Source of the DNA: Streptomyces sp. KMM 9044
GTDB lineage: Bacteria; Actinomycetota; Actinomycetes; Streptomycetales; Streptomycetaceae
Assembly (NCBI RefSeq): GCF_024701375.2
Contig: NZ_CP113910.1
Coordinates: forward strand, 1,550,001 to 1,614,000
Length of the DNA: 64,000 bases
Direction of reading: 5' to 3'
Shown in pieces: positions 52,146-61,156 of the stretch; the first letter of the stretch is position 1; each line of letters begins with the position of its first letter. Position numbers and translations under genes: made by a program. Below the pieces are notes generated by a model that saw nothing but the letters and a program-made list of their open reading frames with translations, made no database searches and had not been told where the DNA came from.

Positions 52146-52902
52146 TGTAGAGGCTCACCTGCCCGTAGTTGGAGCTGCTGCACGGGGAGGAGTTGCTGCA
52201 GTTGGCCTGGGTGTAGGCCCCGGCCTTGAAGTAGTTCCCGGACGCGGAGTGCGCGATGGTCGTCTGGAGGACTCCGTTGTAGTACACCTTGATCTGGCCG
52301 CCGCTGACGACGAACTTGCCCTCGAAGACCGTGTTCAGCTTGTAGTTGCTGGTCACCAGCTTGTGGTGGGTGGTGTTGCCCTTGGTGATGTAGAGGCTGG
52401 TGCCTTCCAGGCGGAAGACCGTCACGTCGTCGTCGCCGTCGTGGATCTGGGCGCCGACGACGTGGTCCTTGTCGTTGGGGAGCTTGTTGAACGCCTCCCT
52501 GAAGGTCAGGGTGTGGGTGCCGGAGGTGGACGACCAAGAGGCGTTCTCGGTTCCGTTGTCAGTCATCTCGCGCAGCTCGGCGCGCCCGTAGCTGGAGTTG
52601 GGCGTCGTGACGCCGTTGACCGCCGACCGGAACTGGACGCCGGTGCACTTGGAGTTCACGGTGAACCAGGGGCTGGCCGAGTAGGTGGCGAGCGCGGGCT
52701 GCTTGACCTCGGTGGGCGAGCCGCTCGAACCGGTCGGCAGGGTGACCTTCCAGTTGGTCAGGTTGAGCTGCTGGGCGGGATAGTCGCACGGGGCGGCGGC
52801 GGCGGCCGTGCCGCCCGTGACGAGCGGGAGGGTCAGGGCGGCCAGGGCGGAGAGTGCGGCCACGCCTGTGGTGGCGAGTGCACGCTTGCGGGTGCGGCTC
52901 AT
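52123..52902 (-). CDS. Secreted PL7 alginate lyase
   Basis: This 259-residue secreted enzyme has a signal peptide (residues about 1-37, cleaved near AAAAAP) and a single PL7 jelly-roll domain. The three PL7 motifs are complete: RAELRE (residues 107-112, Arg for R(S/T/N)EL), QIH (152-154) and YFKAGAYTQ (224-232), which carry the catalytic Gln, His, Arg and Tyr. The QIH form is often linked to G-rich substrates. It cuts alginate endolytically outside the cell. ATG 52902 overlaps the beta-helix gene's stop, so the two are translated together, and a strong hairpin follows. Confidence 0.92.
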   Translation of the reverse strand: MSRTRKRALATTGVAALSALAALTLPLVTGGTAAAAAPCDYPAQQLNLTNWKVTLPTGSSGSPTEVKQPALATYSASPWFTVNSKCTGVQFRSAVNGVTTPNSSYGRAELREMTDNGTENASWSSTSGTHTLTFREAFNKLPNDKDHVVGAQIHDGDDDVTVFRLEGTSLYITKGNTTHHKLVTSNYKLNTVFEGKFVVSGGQIKVYYNGVLQTTIAHSASGNYFKAGAYTQANCSNSSPCSSSNYGQVSLYKLQVTHS

Positions 52903-54035
52903 GTCTGCTGCTTCCTCACTGTCGGTTGTGACGATGGTTTGTCGGCTTCCTTCTGCGGCCAGCAGGGACGCGACGGCTCGTACTCGTCCCTGTACGTGCC
53001 CGTCGCGTCGCCACCGGTGTTGCCGGCCAGGGTGTTTCCGCACACCCGGCCCTGCGGGGTGGCCTCGAACTTGATGCCCCCCGCAGCGTTGAAGAGGAGG
53101 ACGTTGCCCTCGATGGTGTTGTGGATGCCGTCGGCGGGGGTGTCACCGCCGACCCGGACTCCAGCGCCCACGTTCCCGTACGAGCGGTTGGCGCGGAACG
53201 TGTTGCCGCTACCGCGCGCGTCCAGGCCCGCGGAGTTGGGGTCGCGCTGGCCCGTGCACTCGTTGCGTTCGACGAGGTTCGCGGTGGAGTTCTCCTTGAT
53301 GTCCACGCACTCGTTGCCCTGGGTGTCGATCCTGTTGTGATGGATCCAGTTGTCCCGGCTGACGTCCGGCCGGTCGTCCGGGGCGCCGTTGAGCCCTTGC
53401 TGTTCGGGGGCCGTGCCGAGGTAGACGCCCTCGCCGACCTTCCCGCCGTCGGCGAAGCGGAAGTCCCACACCCCGCATCCGGTGATCCGGTTGTGGGCGA
53501 CCTCGGCGCCGGTGACCAGGTAGCGCAGCCGTACGCACTCCTCACCGGCGTTGCGGAAGGTCATCCGGGTGATGCGCAGGCCGTCGACACCGTCTCCAGG
53601 TGTCAGGCTCATGACATACAGAAGCTTCTTACGGTAGCCGGTTTTCTCGCCGGCGTCACCAATCAGGCCGTCGATGGTGAATCCCGTCAGCCGGACGCGG
53701 TCGTGCTGGATCTCCCCGATGGCACGACCCTCACCGGATCCCTGGACCACAGCGGAGGGGGGCCCGGTGAGGGTCACACCGGGGCTCCGGGTGACGAAGT
53801 TCTGCAGGTAGCGTCCCGGCGCCAGGTGCACGGTCGATCCGGGTCCGGCCACGTCCAGGGCCCGCTGGATGCCGGCGAAGGGAGCCCGGCGGGTGCCGGG
53901 GGCGGTGTCGCTGCCGCGCGGTGAGACGTAGATGTCGTGTCCGCCCCGGGGTGCGGCGGCTGACGCCGCCGGCACGGATGTTCCGGTCACGGCTAACAGG
54001 GCGGCCGCAGAAGCGAAGTACCGGATGAGTCTCAT
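52899..54035 (-). CDS. Secreted right-handed beta-helix protein
   Basis: This 378-residue protein has a signal peptide (residues about 1-27, cleaved after ASAA) and then a beta-helix with DIYVSPRGSDTAPGTRRAPFAGIQRALD, a start common in pectate-lyase- and epimerase-like secreted proteins. Turns such as NWIHHNRIDTQGNECVDIKENS and NTFRANRSYGNVGAGV follow. It may be a third uronan lyase, an epimerase or a binding protein. I cannot assign catalytic residues. ATG 54035 overlaps the DUF624 stop. It sits between the DUF624 gene and PL7. Confidence 0.78.
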   Translation of the reverse strand: MRLIRYFASAAALLAVTGTSVPAASAAAPRGGHDIYVSPRGSDTAPGTRRAPFAGIQRALDVAGPGSTVHLAPGRYLQNFVTRSPGVTLTGPPSAVVQGSGEGRAIGEIQHDRVRLTGFTIDGLIGDAGEKTGYRKKLLYVMSLTPGDGVDGLRITRMTFRNAGEECVRLRYLVTGAEVAHNRITGCGVWDFRFADGGKVGEGVYLGTAPEQQGLNGAPDDRPDVSRDNWIHHNRIDTQGNECVDIKENSTANLVERNECTGQRDPNSAGLDARGSGNTFRANRSYGNVGAGVRVGGDTPADGIHNTIEGNVLLFNAAGGIKFEATPQGRVCGNTLAGNTGGDATGTYRDEYEPSRPCWPQKEADKPSSQPTVRKQQT

Positions 54036-54619
54036 GCTGGTTTCCTCAGGTTCAGGGGTGCGTACAGGGACAGAGCCAGGAGGAGCGGGACGGTGGGCCC
54101 GAGCAGCAGGGGGCCGAAGGGAACGGGCAGCATCGCCGGCGGCACGAGCAGCAGGGCGAGCAGCAGAACCAGGCTGCGCCGCGGGGAGGCGAAGGCGAGG
54201 ACGGCCGCGCGGCGGCGAAACCCGTCTTCGGTACCGACCCCGGCCGAGGCGGCGAGTGACAGCGCGTAGACCGCCAGGGCGGCCAGCAGGGCGAGCTGGA
54301 CCGGGAGCAGGACCCAGGCCGTCGCACTTCCCCGGCCCAGCAGGAAGAGGGAGTTCGTCGCCAGGAGGGCGATCAGGGCGCTGGCCGCGAGTGCGTCCTT
54401 CCACAGGGCGTGCCAGCAGCGCGGGAAGGCACGCAGCGTCCCGGTGAACGGCCGGCCACCGCCGTCCCTGCGCCAGTCCTGCAAGGCAATCGCCGCGGCG
54501 GCCAGAGCCGGGAGCCAGGTGACGACGCCGAGTGCCAGCAGGCAGAACGCCGCTCCCGCGAGTGCCGGCTGTGCGACGAACTCCATGGCGCGCAGTGCAC
54601 CTCGCTCCCAGCCCTTCAT
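54032..54619 (-). CDS. DUF624 (YesL-like) membrane protein
   Basis: This 195-residue membrane protein has five hydrophobic segments and the N-terminal pattern of the DUF624 family, where the Bacillus relative YesL lies in a rhamnogalacturonan-use operon. Its role is unknown. A link to sugar ABC transport is suggested by neighbourhood in many operons, including this one. ATG 54619 is 10 nt downstream of the oligo-lyase gene. It overlaps the beta-helix gene by 4 nt. Confidence 0.75.
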   Translation of the reverse strand: MKGWERGALRAMEFVAQPALAGAAFCLLALGVVTWLPALAAAAIALQDWRRDGGGRPFTGTLRAFPRCWHALWKDALAASALIALLATNSLFLLGRGSATAWVLLPVQLALLAALAVYALSLAASAGVGTEDGFRRRAAVLAFASPRRSLVLLLALLLVPPAMLPVPFGPLLLGPTVPLLLALSLYAPLNLRKPA

Positions 54620-54629
54620 GGTGTGCTCC

Positions 54630-56672
54630 CTACGCGCCGGTGGTCTCGGTGGGCAGTACGCCGGTGAACGGCTCGTCGGACCGGAGCTCCTCGGCGCCGT
54701 CGATGGCGACACGGCGCGCCCGTACGGCGGCGACCCGCGTGCCGGAGAGGATGACCGCGGCAGCGTCGGCGCTGACACGTTCCGTCTCGATGACCCGGGC
54801 CCGGGGAGCGAGGAGGACCAGTTCCGTCTCGTCCCCCCGGCCGACGGACACCGCGTGCCCCTGGTCCGACTCCAGGAGCACGGCCGGGTCCGGCCTCGGA
54901 TCCAGCGAACCCGTGCTGTCGAGGACGGTCAGGAACGTGGCCGTGCGGGCCCTGGGTGTGGTGAGACTCAGGGTGTGCATGGTCTTGCTGACCTTGAGGC
55001 TGGGGGTGCTGGAGGTCGGGTTCGCCTCCACCTCGGTGCGGTGACGCGTGGCCGTCGCGTCGGTGGGCAGCAGCCGGGTGAGCCGTGCGCTCGCCGGCCC
55101 GGAGTCCAGCCACCAGCCGTCGGGGTCCAGTTGCGTCGTGGGCCAGTCGGAGTGCAGCAGATACGTCCACTCGCGCGGTGCCTCGGCCTCGAGCTCGTCG
55201 AGGACGACCACACGTCCCAGAGGCGTCACCACCAGTGTGCGGTCGACGCGCCGTACGCCCAGCCGTTCGGGGAACATCGCCGCGGACTCCGCCGTGGCGT
55301 GGGCGAACCCGTCCTGGGCGAGCACGTCGCGTACCCCCGCCCGGCGCTCCTCGGGTATCCCCTCGTACACGTGGTAGCGGCCCTCGTCGGCCCAGCCCTC
55401 CCCGTCGACCAGGACCAGGTTGTGGTGAGCCGCTCGCTTGTGGTTGCTGTAGCCCTCGTCCACGGCGAGGAAGGCGCCGTGTGAGTGGAGGACGAAGGCG
55501 CCCGCGTCGGGGTGGTGGTGGCCGGCGCTCATCGCGTCCCATCCGCCCGCGGCCTTCAGCCGGTGCCCCTCGTCCCAGGCGCGGTGGCCGCCGCCGGGCG
55601 CGGCCTTGAAGCTGACGCAGGTGGCGGCGTCGTCCCAGCCGGTGCGTGCGGTGATCTGCCCCAGGTCCGGGAAGTACGCGGTGCCGGGCTCCCGGTCCGG
55701 TGCCACGGGTGTCACCCGCGAGTCGTACCAGAGCAGTTCGAGGAAGGCTTCGGGCATGACACCGGGACGTACGCCGGACTCGTACGCCTCGCGCCAGAAG
55801 TGGCGCTCCGCGACGAGGTTTCCCAGCCACTGCGCCGTGCCGTCCTGGTAGGCGGAGGCCAGGCGGTAGTAGAGGGCGACGCTGTGGCCGCTGCGCCGGT
55901 CGTGGCAGTCGCCGTGGTCGATGTTCTCCTCGAAGCCCGGCACGCTCTGGTGCAGGCGCCAGCGCGCGGTGTTGCGCAGGAAGCCGCCGGCCGACCACAG
56001 GTCGGCCCGCTCCTGGTGCTGGACGAGGTCGGTGTGGATGGCGAGCCAGGGCACTCCGTACCGCCAGTACACCACTCCCTCCGCGTCCGAACCGTCCTCG
56101 GGGAGCATCCTGAGGACGGTCTCCAGGTTGGTCCGGGCGGCCTTGCTCCATTCGTAACGTGCCAGCGCGTAGCCCGCGGTGGCGATACCGGTCCAGCAGA
56201 TCCAGTTGTGGTTCTGCCAGTACGCGCTCGACCACCAGCGGCCGGTGGTCTCCTCGGCGAAGGAGTACAGCCGTTCGCCCTGGAGTTCCAGCTTGGCCCG
56301 CAGAACCTCGCGCCGCTCCGGCTCCAGGTCCTCCCCCAGCCAGGAGTACGCGAGGGAGAGACCGTGCAGCAGCCAGCCCGCGTCCAGGTCGTGGTCGGGC
56401 ATGTGCGCACGCCCCCAGTGGGGGAAGGCCACGCAGGTGGAGATCCAGCGCCACGCCTCTTCCAGGTACCCGCGCTGGCCCGTGAGCCGGTAGGCGAGCG
56501 CCAGGTTCGCGGCGGCGGGGCCGAAATAGGTGATGCTCGCCTCGGGGTGCTCCGTGGGCGGGTTCTGGCGGCGGTACCAGTCGCACTGCTCGTGCAGCCT
56601 TCGCCACTGGGCGGCGTGCGTGCCGTTCAGCTCGCCGCGCAGTGAGTCGAGTCGTCCCTCGAGAAGCAGCAT
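54630..56672 (-). CDS. Heparinase II/III-type lyase, likely oligo-alginate lyase (PL15/PL17-like)
   Basis: This 680-residue protein has an alpha/alpha-barrel N-terminal region (TYFGPAAANLALAYRLTG, then WSSAYWQNHNWICWTGIATAGYA) and a heparinase II/III-type sheet region with SAGHHHPDAGAFVLHSHG and YSNHKRAAHHNLVLVDG. The HHHPD and Tyr/His residues fit exolytic lyases that turn unsaturated oligo-alginate into monomer (DEH). No signal peptide is seen, so it should be cytoplasmic, consistent with use of imported oligomers. The family (PL15, PL17 or another) cannot be fixed by eye. ATG 56672 is 6 nt after the upstream paralogue. Confidence 0.8.
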   Translation of the reverse strand: MLLLEGRLDSLRGELNGTHAAQWRRLHEQCDWYRRQNPPTEHPEASITYFGPAAANLALAYRLTGQRGYLEEAWRWISTCVAFPHWGRAHMPDHDLDAGWLLHGLSLAYSWLGEDLEPERREVLRAKLELQGERLYSFAEETTGRWWSSAYWQNHNWICWTGIATAGYALARYEWSKAARTNLETVLRMLPEDGSDAEGVVYWRYGVPWLAIHTDLVQHQERADLWSAGGFLRNTARWRLHQSVPGFEENIDHGDCHDRRSGHSVALYYRLASAYQDGTAQWLGNLVAERHFWREAYESGVRPGVMPEAFLELLWYDSRVTPVAPDREPGTAYFPDLGQITARTGWDDAATCVSFKAAPGGGHRAWDEGHRLKAAGGWDAMSAGHHHPDAGAFVLHSHGAFLAVDEGYSNHKRAAHHNLVLVDGEGWADEGRYHVYEGIPEERRAGVRDVLAQDGFAHATAESAAMFPERLGVRRVDRTLVVTPLGRVVVLDELEAEAPREWTYLLHSDWPTTQLDPDGWWLDSGPASARLTRLLPTDATATRHRTEVEANPTSSTPSLKVSKTMHTLSLTTPRARTATFLTVLDSTGSLDPRPDPAVLLESDQGHAVSVGRGDETELVLLAPRARVIETERVSADAAAVILSGTRVAAVRARRVAIDGAEELRSDEPFTGVLPTETTGA

Positions 56673-56678
56673 GCGTTC

Positions 56679-58433
56679 TCACGCTCCGATGGGATGGGTG
56701 GCGACGGTGCCGTCGGCCAGGTCGATATGGACGGTCCGTTCGGACAGGCTCACCCGGCGGACGGGTGGCGACGTCTCGGCGGACTGGTAGACGGAGACGA
56801 ACACGGCGTGGCGGCCGGTGAGGGACCAGTCGACGCCCTGCCGGCTCCGTGCCGGGTCGTCGGCGGTCCCGGGGTGGGCGACGACGGTGAACTCCGCCTG
56901 CGGACGCGAGGCGTGGTAGCCCGTCAGGACGGCGGACTCCCCGTCGCCCCAGACCGTGCGGGCCCGGTCGGCCCCCTGGGCCACGACGTCGAGATCGGTG
57001 CCCGGACGCAGCTGGGCGGTGAGCCGGCGCTCGGTGGCGGCCTCGAGGACGAGGACGTCGAGCAGGTAGCGCCGGTCGGTGACGACGTGCCGTGTCGCCG
57101 TGACGCCGTCGTACGCCTGCTCGCACCGTCCGGTGTCGCCGTCGAGGACGGCGTCGCAGGGGCGCTGTTCCGTCCCGTCGGCCCGGAAGGTGGGGTGGGC
57201 CGCCGTGCTCGCGTAGTACGCGCGCAGGTTCCGGTGTGCGTACGGGACCTGTCCGGGATCCGGTTGCCAGGCGGTGCCGTCGTCCCCGTACAGGTAGAGC
57301 GACAGTTTGTCCTGGTGCCCGTGTCCGCCGCCGTGCGGTCCTGCGTCCAGCAGGGCGTGGACGCCCGCGGACCGGAAGACCGCGAACCCGGCGTCGGGGA
57401 AGGTGTGCCGCGGCGGCGGCGCGGGAAGCGGGACGCCGGTGAACCACCCGTCGAGGTCCGCGGGGAGTGCAGCGGCCGAGTCGCGTTCGGCCGCCTGCGC
57501 GACGGCCTTCAGCGGGGCGTCCGCGAACATCTGGGCGGTGAGCGCGGCCACCTCTCTGATCTCGGCCGCCTGTGCCTCGCGCCGGTAGGGACCGTCGTGC
57601 AGGGCCGGCAGGGTGCCGTCCGGGGCGGCGATGCCCCCGAGCGCCGAGACCATCGCGCCCAGTACGTCCGCGATGTCGTCGGGCAGCTGCTCCGGGCGGG
57701 CGCCACGCAGCGCGAGCAGGTAGGCGTGCAGGACGAACAGGTGGTAGTAGGTGCTTGCCTCCCACTCCCAGCCGTCCCGGTGGACCGCTGCCCGCATGTG
57801 GGCGGCGAGACCGTACTCCTGTGCGAGACCGATCACGTCGGGCTCCGCTCCGGTGATCAGCTCGGCCGCGCAGCGGCAGGAGATCTCCGCGGCGGCGAGC
57901 CAGGCAGTGTAGTTCGAACGGGCCTCTCCCTTCCGCAGGAGCTCGGTCCGCGCCGCCCCTGCCGCTTCCTGGAGCGATTCGAGGAAGGGGACGAGCTCGT
58001 CCAGTCGGGGGCCATCGGGGTCCGCCGTCAGCGTGCGTACCGCGTGGGCGATGTTGACGGCCCAGATGGCCTCGGTCAGCGCCTGGTGGAAGAGCCGTCC
58101 GCGCAGCATCCAGTCGTCACCGCCCGTGTGCGTGCCCGGCAGACCGGCGTAGAGCTCCGCGTACTCGCGCAGCATCGCCACGGCCTCGCGGCGTTCGCCG
58201 GTCGGGCCGGCTGCCAGGTCCCGCAGGCACCGGGCGGCCTCCTGATGCGCCAGTACGGTCCACGCACCCCGTATGGCGTCCGTGTCCAAACGGCAGCCGT
58301 ACCGGCAGGCGGCACCGCCGACGGGGAAGGCACCGCCGAGCAGGTCGCCGTGGTCGAGCTCCACGCCGTGTGCCGGGCAGACGTAGGCGTGCCACCACCC
58401 GCCGGGCTCCGACGGGACAGTCAGCGCGGCCAT
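56679..58433 (-). CDS. Second heparinase II/III-family protein
   Basis: This 584-residue protein starts with a cysteine-containing segment (YVCPAHGVELDHGD and CRYGCRLD). It continues with an alpha/alpha toroid (SNYTAWLAAAEISCRCAAELI) and a C-terminal heparinase-like sheet with ALLDAGPHGGGHGHQDKLSLYLYGDDG. That motif carries the HGHxD histidines of the family. It lacks a signal peptide. It probably works with its neighbour on different oligomers. Its paralogue is only weakly similar, so this is not a recent duplication. ATG 58433 overlaps the SDR gene by 13 nt. Confidence 0.8.
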   Translation of the reverse strand: MAALTVPSEPGGWWHAYVCPAHGVELDHGDLLGGAFPVGGAACRYGCRLDTDAIRGAWTVLAHQEAARCLRDLAAGPTGERREAVAMLREYAELYAGLPGTHTGGDDWMLRGRLFHQALTEAIWAVNIAHAVRTLTADPDGPRLDELVPFLESLQEAAGAARTELLRKGEARSNYTAWLAAAEISCRCAAELITGAEPDVIGLAQEYGLAAHMRAAVHRDGWEWEASTYYHLFVLHAYLLALRGARPEQLPDDIADVLGAMVSALGGIAAPDGTLPALHDGPYRREAQAAEIREVAALTAQMFADAPLKAVAQAAERDSAAALPADLDGWFTGVPLPAPPPRHTFPDAGFAVFRSAGVHALLDAGPHGGGHGHQDKLSLYLYGDDGTAWQPDPGQVPYAHRNLRAYYASTAAHPTFRADGTEQRPCDAVLDGDTGRCEQAYDGVTATRHVVTDRRYLLDVLVLEAATERRLTAQLRPGTDLDVVAQGADRARTVWGDGESAVLTGYHASRPQAEFTVVAHPGTADDPARSRQGVDWSLTGRHAVFVSVYQSAETSPPVRRVSLSERTVHIDLADGTVATHPIGA

Positions 58434-59188
58434 GCGCCGCCGCCGATGTCGAAGGTGGCGCCGGTGACGTATCCGGCCTCGTCCGAGGCCAGGTAGACGG
58501 CCGCGCCCGCGACGTCCTCCACGGTGCCCGCGCGGCCGATGGGCAGTTTCTCCACGATGCCGTGGCGGGCCTCGGGCGCGGTGAACGTGCCGTGGAAGGC
58601 GGTGTCGCCGATGTAGCCGGGAGCGAGGGAGTTGACCGTCACCCCGGAGCCGCCGACCTCCTTGGCCAGCCCCTTGGCGAAGCCGACCACTCCGGCCTTG
58701 GCCGCCGCGTAGGCGGTCGCGCCGGGACCACCGCCGTCGTGGGCCGCCTGCGAGGCCATCAGGATGATCCGTCCCGCACGCCCGGCCTCCCGCACGTGCG
58801 GCAGGGCGGCCCGACAGGTGCGGAAGGCGGAGACGAGGTTGACGTCGATCACGCTGCGGAAGTGTTCCTCGGTCATGTCGGAGACGGGAACCCGTCCGAC
58901 CAGATGCCCGGCGTTGGCGACGACGATGTCGAGGCCCCCGAGGAAGGCGACGCTCTCGTCGACCAGGCGCTCGACGTCGGTCGCGTCCGTGACGTCCGCG
59001 GTGACGGCGGTGGCCTTCCGTCCGAGCGCGCTGATGTCGGCCACGACGCGCTGGGCCGATTCGGCGGAGTGACCGTGGTGAACGATCACGTCGGCGCCCG
59101 CCCGGGCCAGCCCTAGCGCGACGGCCGCGCCGATGCCGTGCCCGGCACCGGTGACGAGCGCACGGCGCCCCGTGAGGTCAAAAGGCAT
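58421..59188 (-). CDS. SDR oxidoreductase, likely DEH reductase
   Basis: This 255-residue classical SDR has TGAGHGIGAAVALGLA for NAD(P), NAG (VVANAGHLVG), the catalytic Ser in IILMASQAAHDGG and YAAAKAG for Tyr/Lys, and ends with VTGATFDIGGGAW. Position among uronan lyases and the KDG-KDPG genes suggests reduction of DEH (4-deoxy-5-hexoseulose uronate) to KDG, as done by known SDR-type DEH reductases. Alternatively it may be a KduD-like 2-dehydro-3-deoxygluconate dehydrogenase. The start is ATG 59188, with a 53-nt gap to the ABC permease. Confidence 0.82.
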   Translation of the reverse strand: MPFDLTGRRALVTGAGHGIGAAVALGLARAGADVIVHHGHSAESAQRVVADISALGRKATAVTADVTDATDVERLVDESVAFLGGLDIVVANAGHLVGRVPVSDMTEEHFRSVIDVNLVSAFRTCRAALPHVREAGRAGRIILMASQAAHDGGGPGATAYAAAKAGVVGFAKGLAKEVGGSGVTVNSLAPGYIGDTAFHGTFTAPEARHGIVEKLPIGRAGTVEDVAGAAVYLASDEAGYVTGATFDIGGGAWPR

Positions 59189-59241
59189 GAGGAGTTCTCC
59201 GGTTGTATGTCGGATCTGATGTGTCGCGTTGAGCAAGGGGG

Positions 59242-60168
59242 CTATTTGATGCCGGAGTTGGCGAAGCCCTGCACGAAGTACCGCTGGGTGAGCAGGAACA
59301 GCGCCACCATCGGGACCGTGGCGAGCGTCGTGCCGGCCATCATGTAGGCCCAGGCGTTCTGGTCGGCCTGCTGGAAGGCGGACAGTCCCACCTGGATGAC
59401 CCGCAGGTCGGTGTCGGTCGTGATGATCAGCGGCCACAGGAAGTTGTTCCAGCTGCTCTCGAAGGTGAGCAGGCCGACGGTGGCGATGGCCGGCTTGACC
59501 AGGGGTGTCATCACCCGTGCGTAGATGCCGAACTCCCCCATGCCGTCGATGCGGGCGGCCTCCTCCAGCTCCCGTGGCAACGAGAGGTAGAACTGCCGGA
59601 AGAGGAAGATGGCGAAAGGCGTGAGCGCGCCGGGAATGATGAGACCCCACCACGAGTCGAGCCAGCCGTGGCCGCCCCGGCCCAGATAGTCGTTGCCGCC
59701 GAAGAACGGGATGCCCTTGGCGATCAGGTACTGGGGCACGATCTTGGTGTAGGTCGGGATCATCATGGTGGCCAGGACACCCATGAAGATCACGGTGCTG
59801 CCCCGGAAGGGGAGGCGGGCCAGGGCGTATCCGGCCATGGAGGCCAGCGCCAGGTTGAGCGCGGTGTGCCCGAGCGAGATGAACAGGCTGTTGCGGAAGT
59901 AGGTGCCGAAGGGTGCGTACTCCAGGGCCTCCGGGTAGTTGTCCCAGTCCCAGATCCGGGGCAGCAGCCCCGGGGGGTAGGAGGCCAGGTCGGGATCGGT
60001 CTTGAGCGAGGTGATGATCATCCACAGAAAGGGGATGGCCATCGCCAACGACACCGTGCCGAGCACCAGGTGCAGCGCCACGCGTCGCAGTCGCCGGGCG
60101 AGCAGGGGTCTGCTCGTACGCGGGGTCACCGCGGTCGCGGCGCCGGCGGAGAGCTTCTCAGCGGACAT
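59242..60168 (-). CDS. Carbohydrate ABC transporter permease, MalG type
   Basis: This 308-residue membrane protein has six hydrophobic segments and the permease EAA loop (PRELEEAARIDGMGEFGIYARVM). It pairs with the preceding MalF-type permease to import oligosaccharides. The ATPase is not encoded here and a shared MsiK-type ATPase is usual in Streptomyces. ATG 60168 overlaps the upstream permease gene. Confidence 0.88.
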   Translation of the reverse strand: MSAEKLSAGAATAVTPRTSRPLLARRLRRVALHLVLGTVSLAMAIPFLWMIITSLKTDPDLASYPPGLLPRIWDWDNYPEALEYAPFGTYFRNSLFISLGHTALNLALASMAGYALARLPFRGSTVIFMGVLATMMIPTYTKIVPQYLIAKGIPFFGGNDYLGRGGHGWLDSWWGLIIPGALTPFAIFLFRQFYLSLPRELEEAARIDGMGEFGIYARVMTPLVKPAIATVGLLTFESSWNNFLWPLIITTDTDLRVIQVGLSAFQQADQNAWAYMMAGTTLATVPMVALFLLTQRYFVQGFANSGIK

Positions 60169-61156
60169 CGTCTTCCTTCCCGGTGAGACGTCGGCTGATC
60201 AGCATGAGCACCAGCAGGAAGGCGAACAGCACCACGCTCTGAGCGCAGGCCGCACCCATGTTGAACTCCTTGAACGCCGTGCGGTAGATCTCGTACGTCA
60301 TGACCGTCGTCGAGTTGCCGGGCCCTCCGTCGGGCGTCAGCACGTACAGTTGGTCGAACGCCTGGAAGGAGTCGATGATCGACACCACCAGGACGAAGAA
60401 CGTCGCCGGTTTCAGCAGCGGCAGGGTGATGGAGAAGAACTGCCGCACCTGTGAGGCGCCGTCGATCTTCGCCGCCTCGTACACGTCGTTCGGCATGGCC
60501 TGCAGGGCGGCCAGGTAGATGAGCATCTTGATGCCGATGCCCTTCCAGATGCTCACCACGATCACGGCGGTCAGAGCCCAGTCCGGGTCGGCCAGCCAGA
60601 CCGGCCCGTCGATGCCGACCCAGCCGAGCATCGTGTTCACGACACCGAGCCGGGGTTCGAACATCCACATCCACACCAGGGCGATCGCCACGGTCGCGGT
60701 GACGTGCGGCATGAAGACCGCCGTCCGGTACCAGGCCGACCCCCGCATCTTCACGTTGAGCAGGAGCGCCAGGACGACCGCGATCGCCATGGCCACCGGC
60801 ACGGTGAAGAAGGTGAAGACGACGGTGTGCCAGATGGACGCGTTCCAGGTCGAGTCACTGAAGATCTCCTGGAAGTTGTCCAGACCGTTGAAGGTGACCG
60901 TGCCCGCGAGGATGTCGTAGTCGGTGAACGCCAGGGCGAAGGTCGCCACGACCGGGATGCCGATCCACCACACGAGGTGGATGACCGAGGGCGCCAGCAG
61001 GAGGAGGGCTACCCGGCCCCGTTCGTGTCCGAACTTCTTTGTGCGCCGGGGCCGTTCGTCGCGCTGCATCGACGTTGGCGATCTGGTAGATCGATGCACT
61101 GCGGGCGGGCGCGGACGTGCCGTGTCCACGGGCGGATGACTGGGCACCAGGGTCAC
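60158..61156 (-). CDS. Carbohydrate ABC transporter permease, MalF type
   Basis: This 332-residue membrane protein has six hydrophobic segments from about residue 49 on and the EAA motif PNDVYEAAKIDGASQVRQFF. I chose GTG 61156, which overlaps the binding-protein stop and has AAGGGG just before it. An in-frame ATG 61069 would remove 29 poorly conserved residues but has no ribosome site. The first part of the gene contains an operator-like inverted repeat (61065-61098). It forms the import channel with the MalG-type partner. Confidence 0.87.
   Translation of the reverse strand: MTLVPSHPPVDTARPRPPAVHRSTRSPTSMQRDERPRRTKKFGHERGRVALLLLAPSVIHLVWWIGIPVVATFALAFTDYDILAGTVTFNGLDNFQEIFSDSTWNASIWHTVVFTFFTVPVAMAIAVVLALLLNVKMRGSAWYRTAVFMPHVTATVAIALVWMWMFEPRLGVVNTMLGWVGIDGPVWLADPDWALTAVIVVSIWKGIGIKMLIYLAALQAMPNDVYEAAKIDGASQVRQFFSITLPLLKPATFFVLVVSIIDSFQAFDQLYVLTPDGGPGNSTTVMTYEIYRTAFKEFNMGAACAQSVVLFAFLLVLMLISRRLTGKEDDVR
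61065..61098. promoter_or_regulatory. Operator-like inverted repeat O2 inside the permease gene
   Basis: The half-sites TGCATCGA (61065-61072) and TCGATGCA (61091-61098) are identical to those of the operator at 62501-62530 but are 18 bp apart instead of 12. They lie within the coding start of the MalF-type permease. Chance recurrence of both half-sites in inverted order is unlikely. The site could act as a secondary LacI operator or roadblock. Confidence 0.6.
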
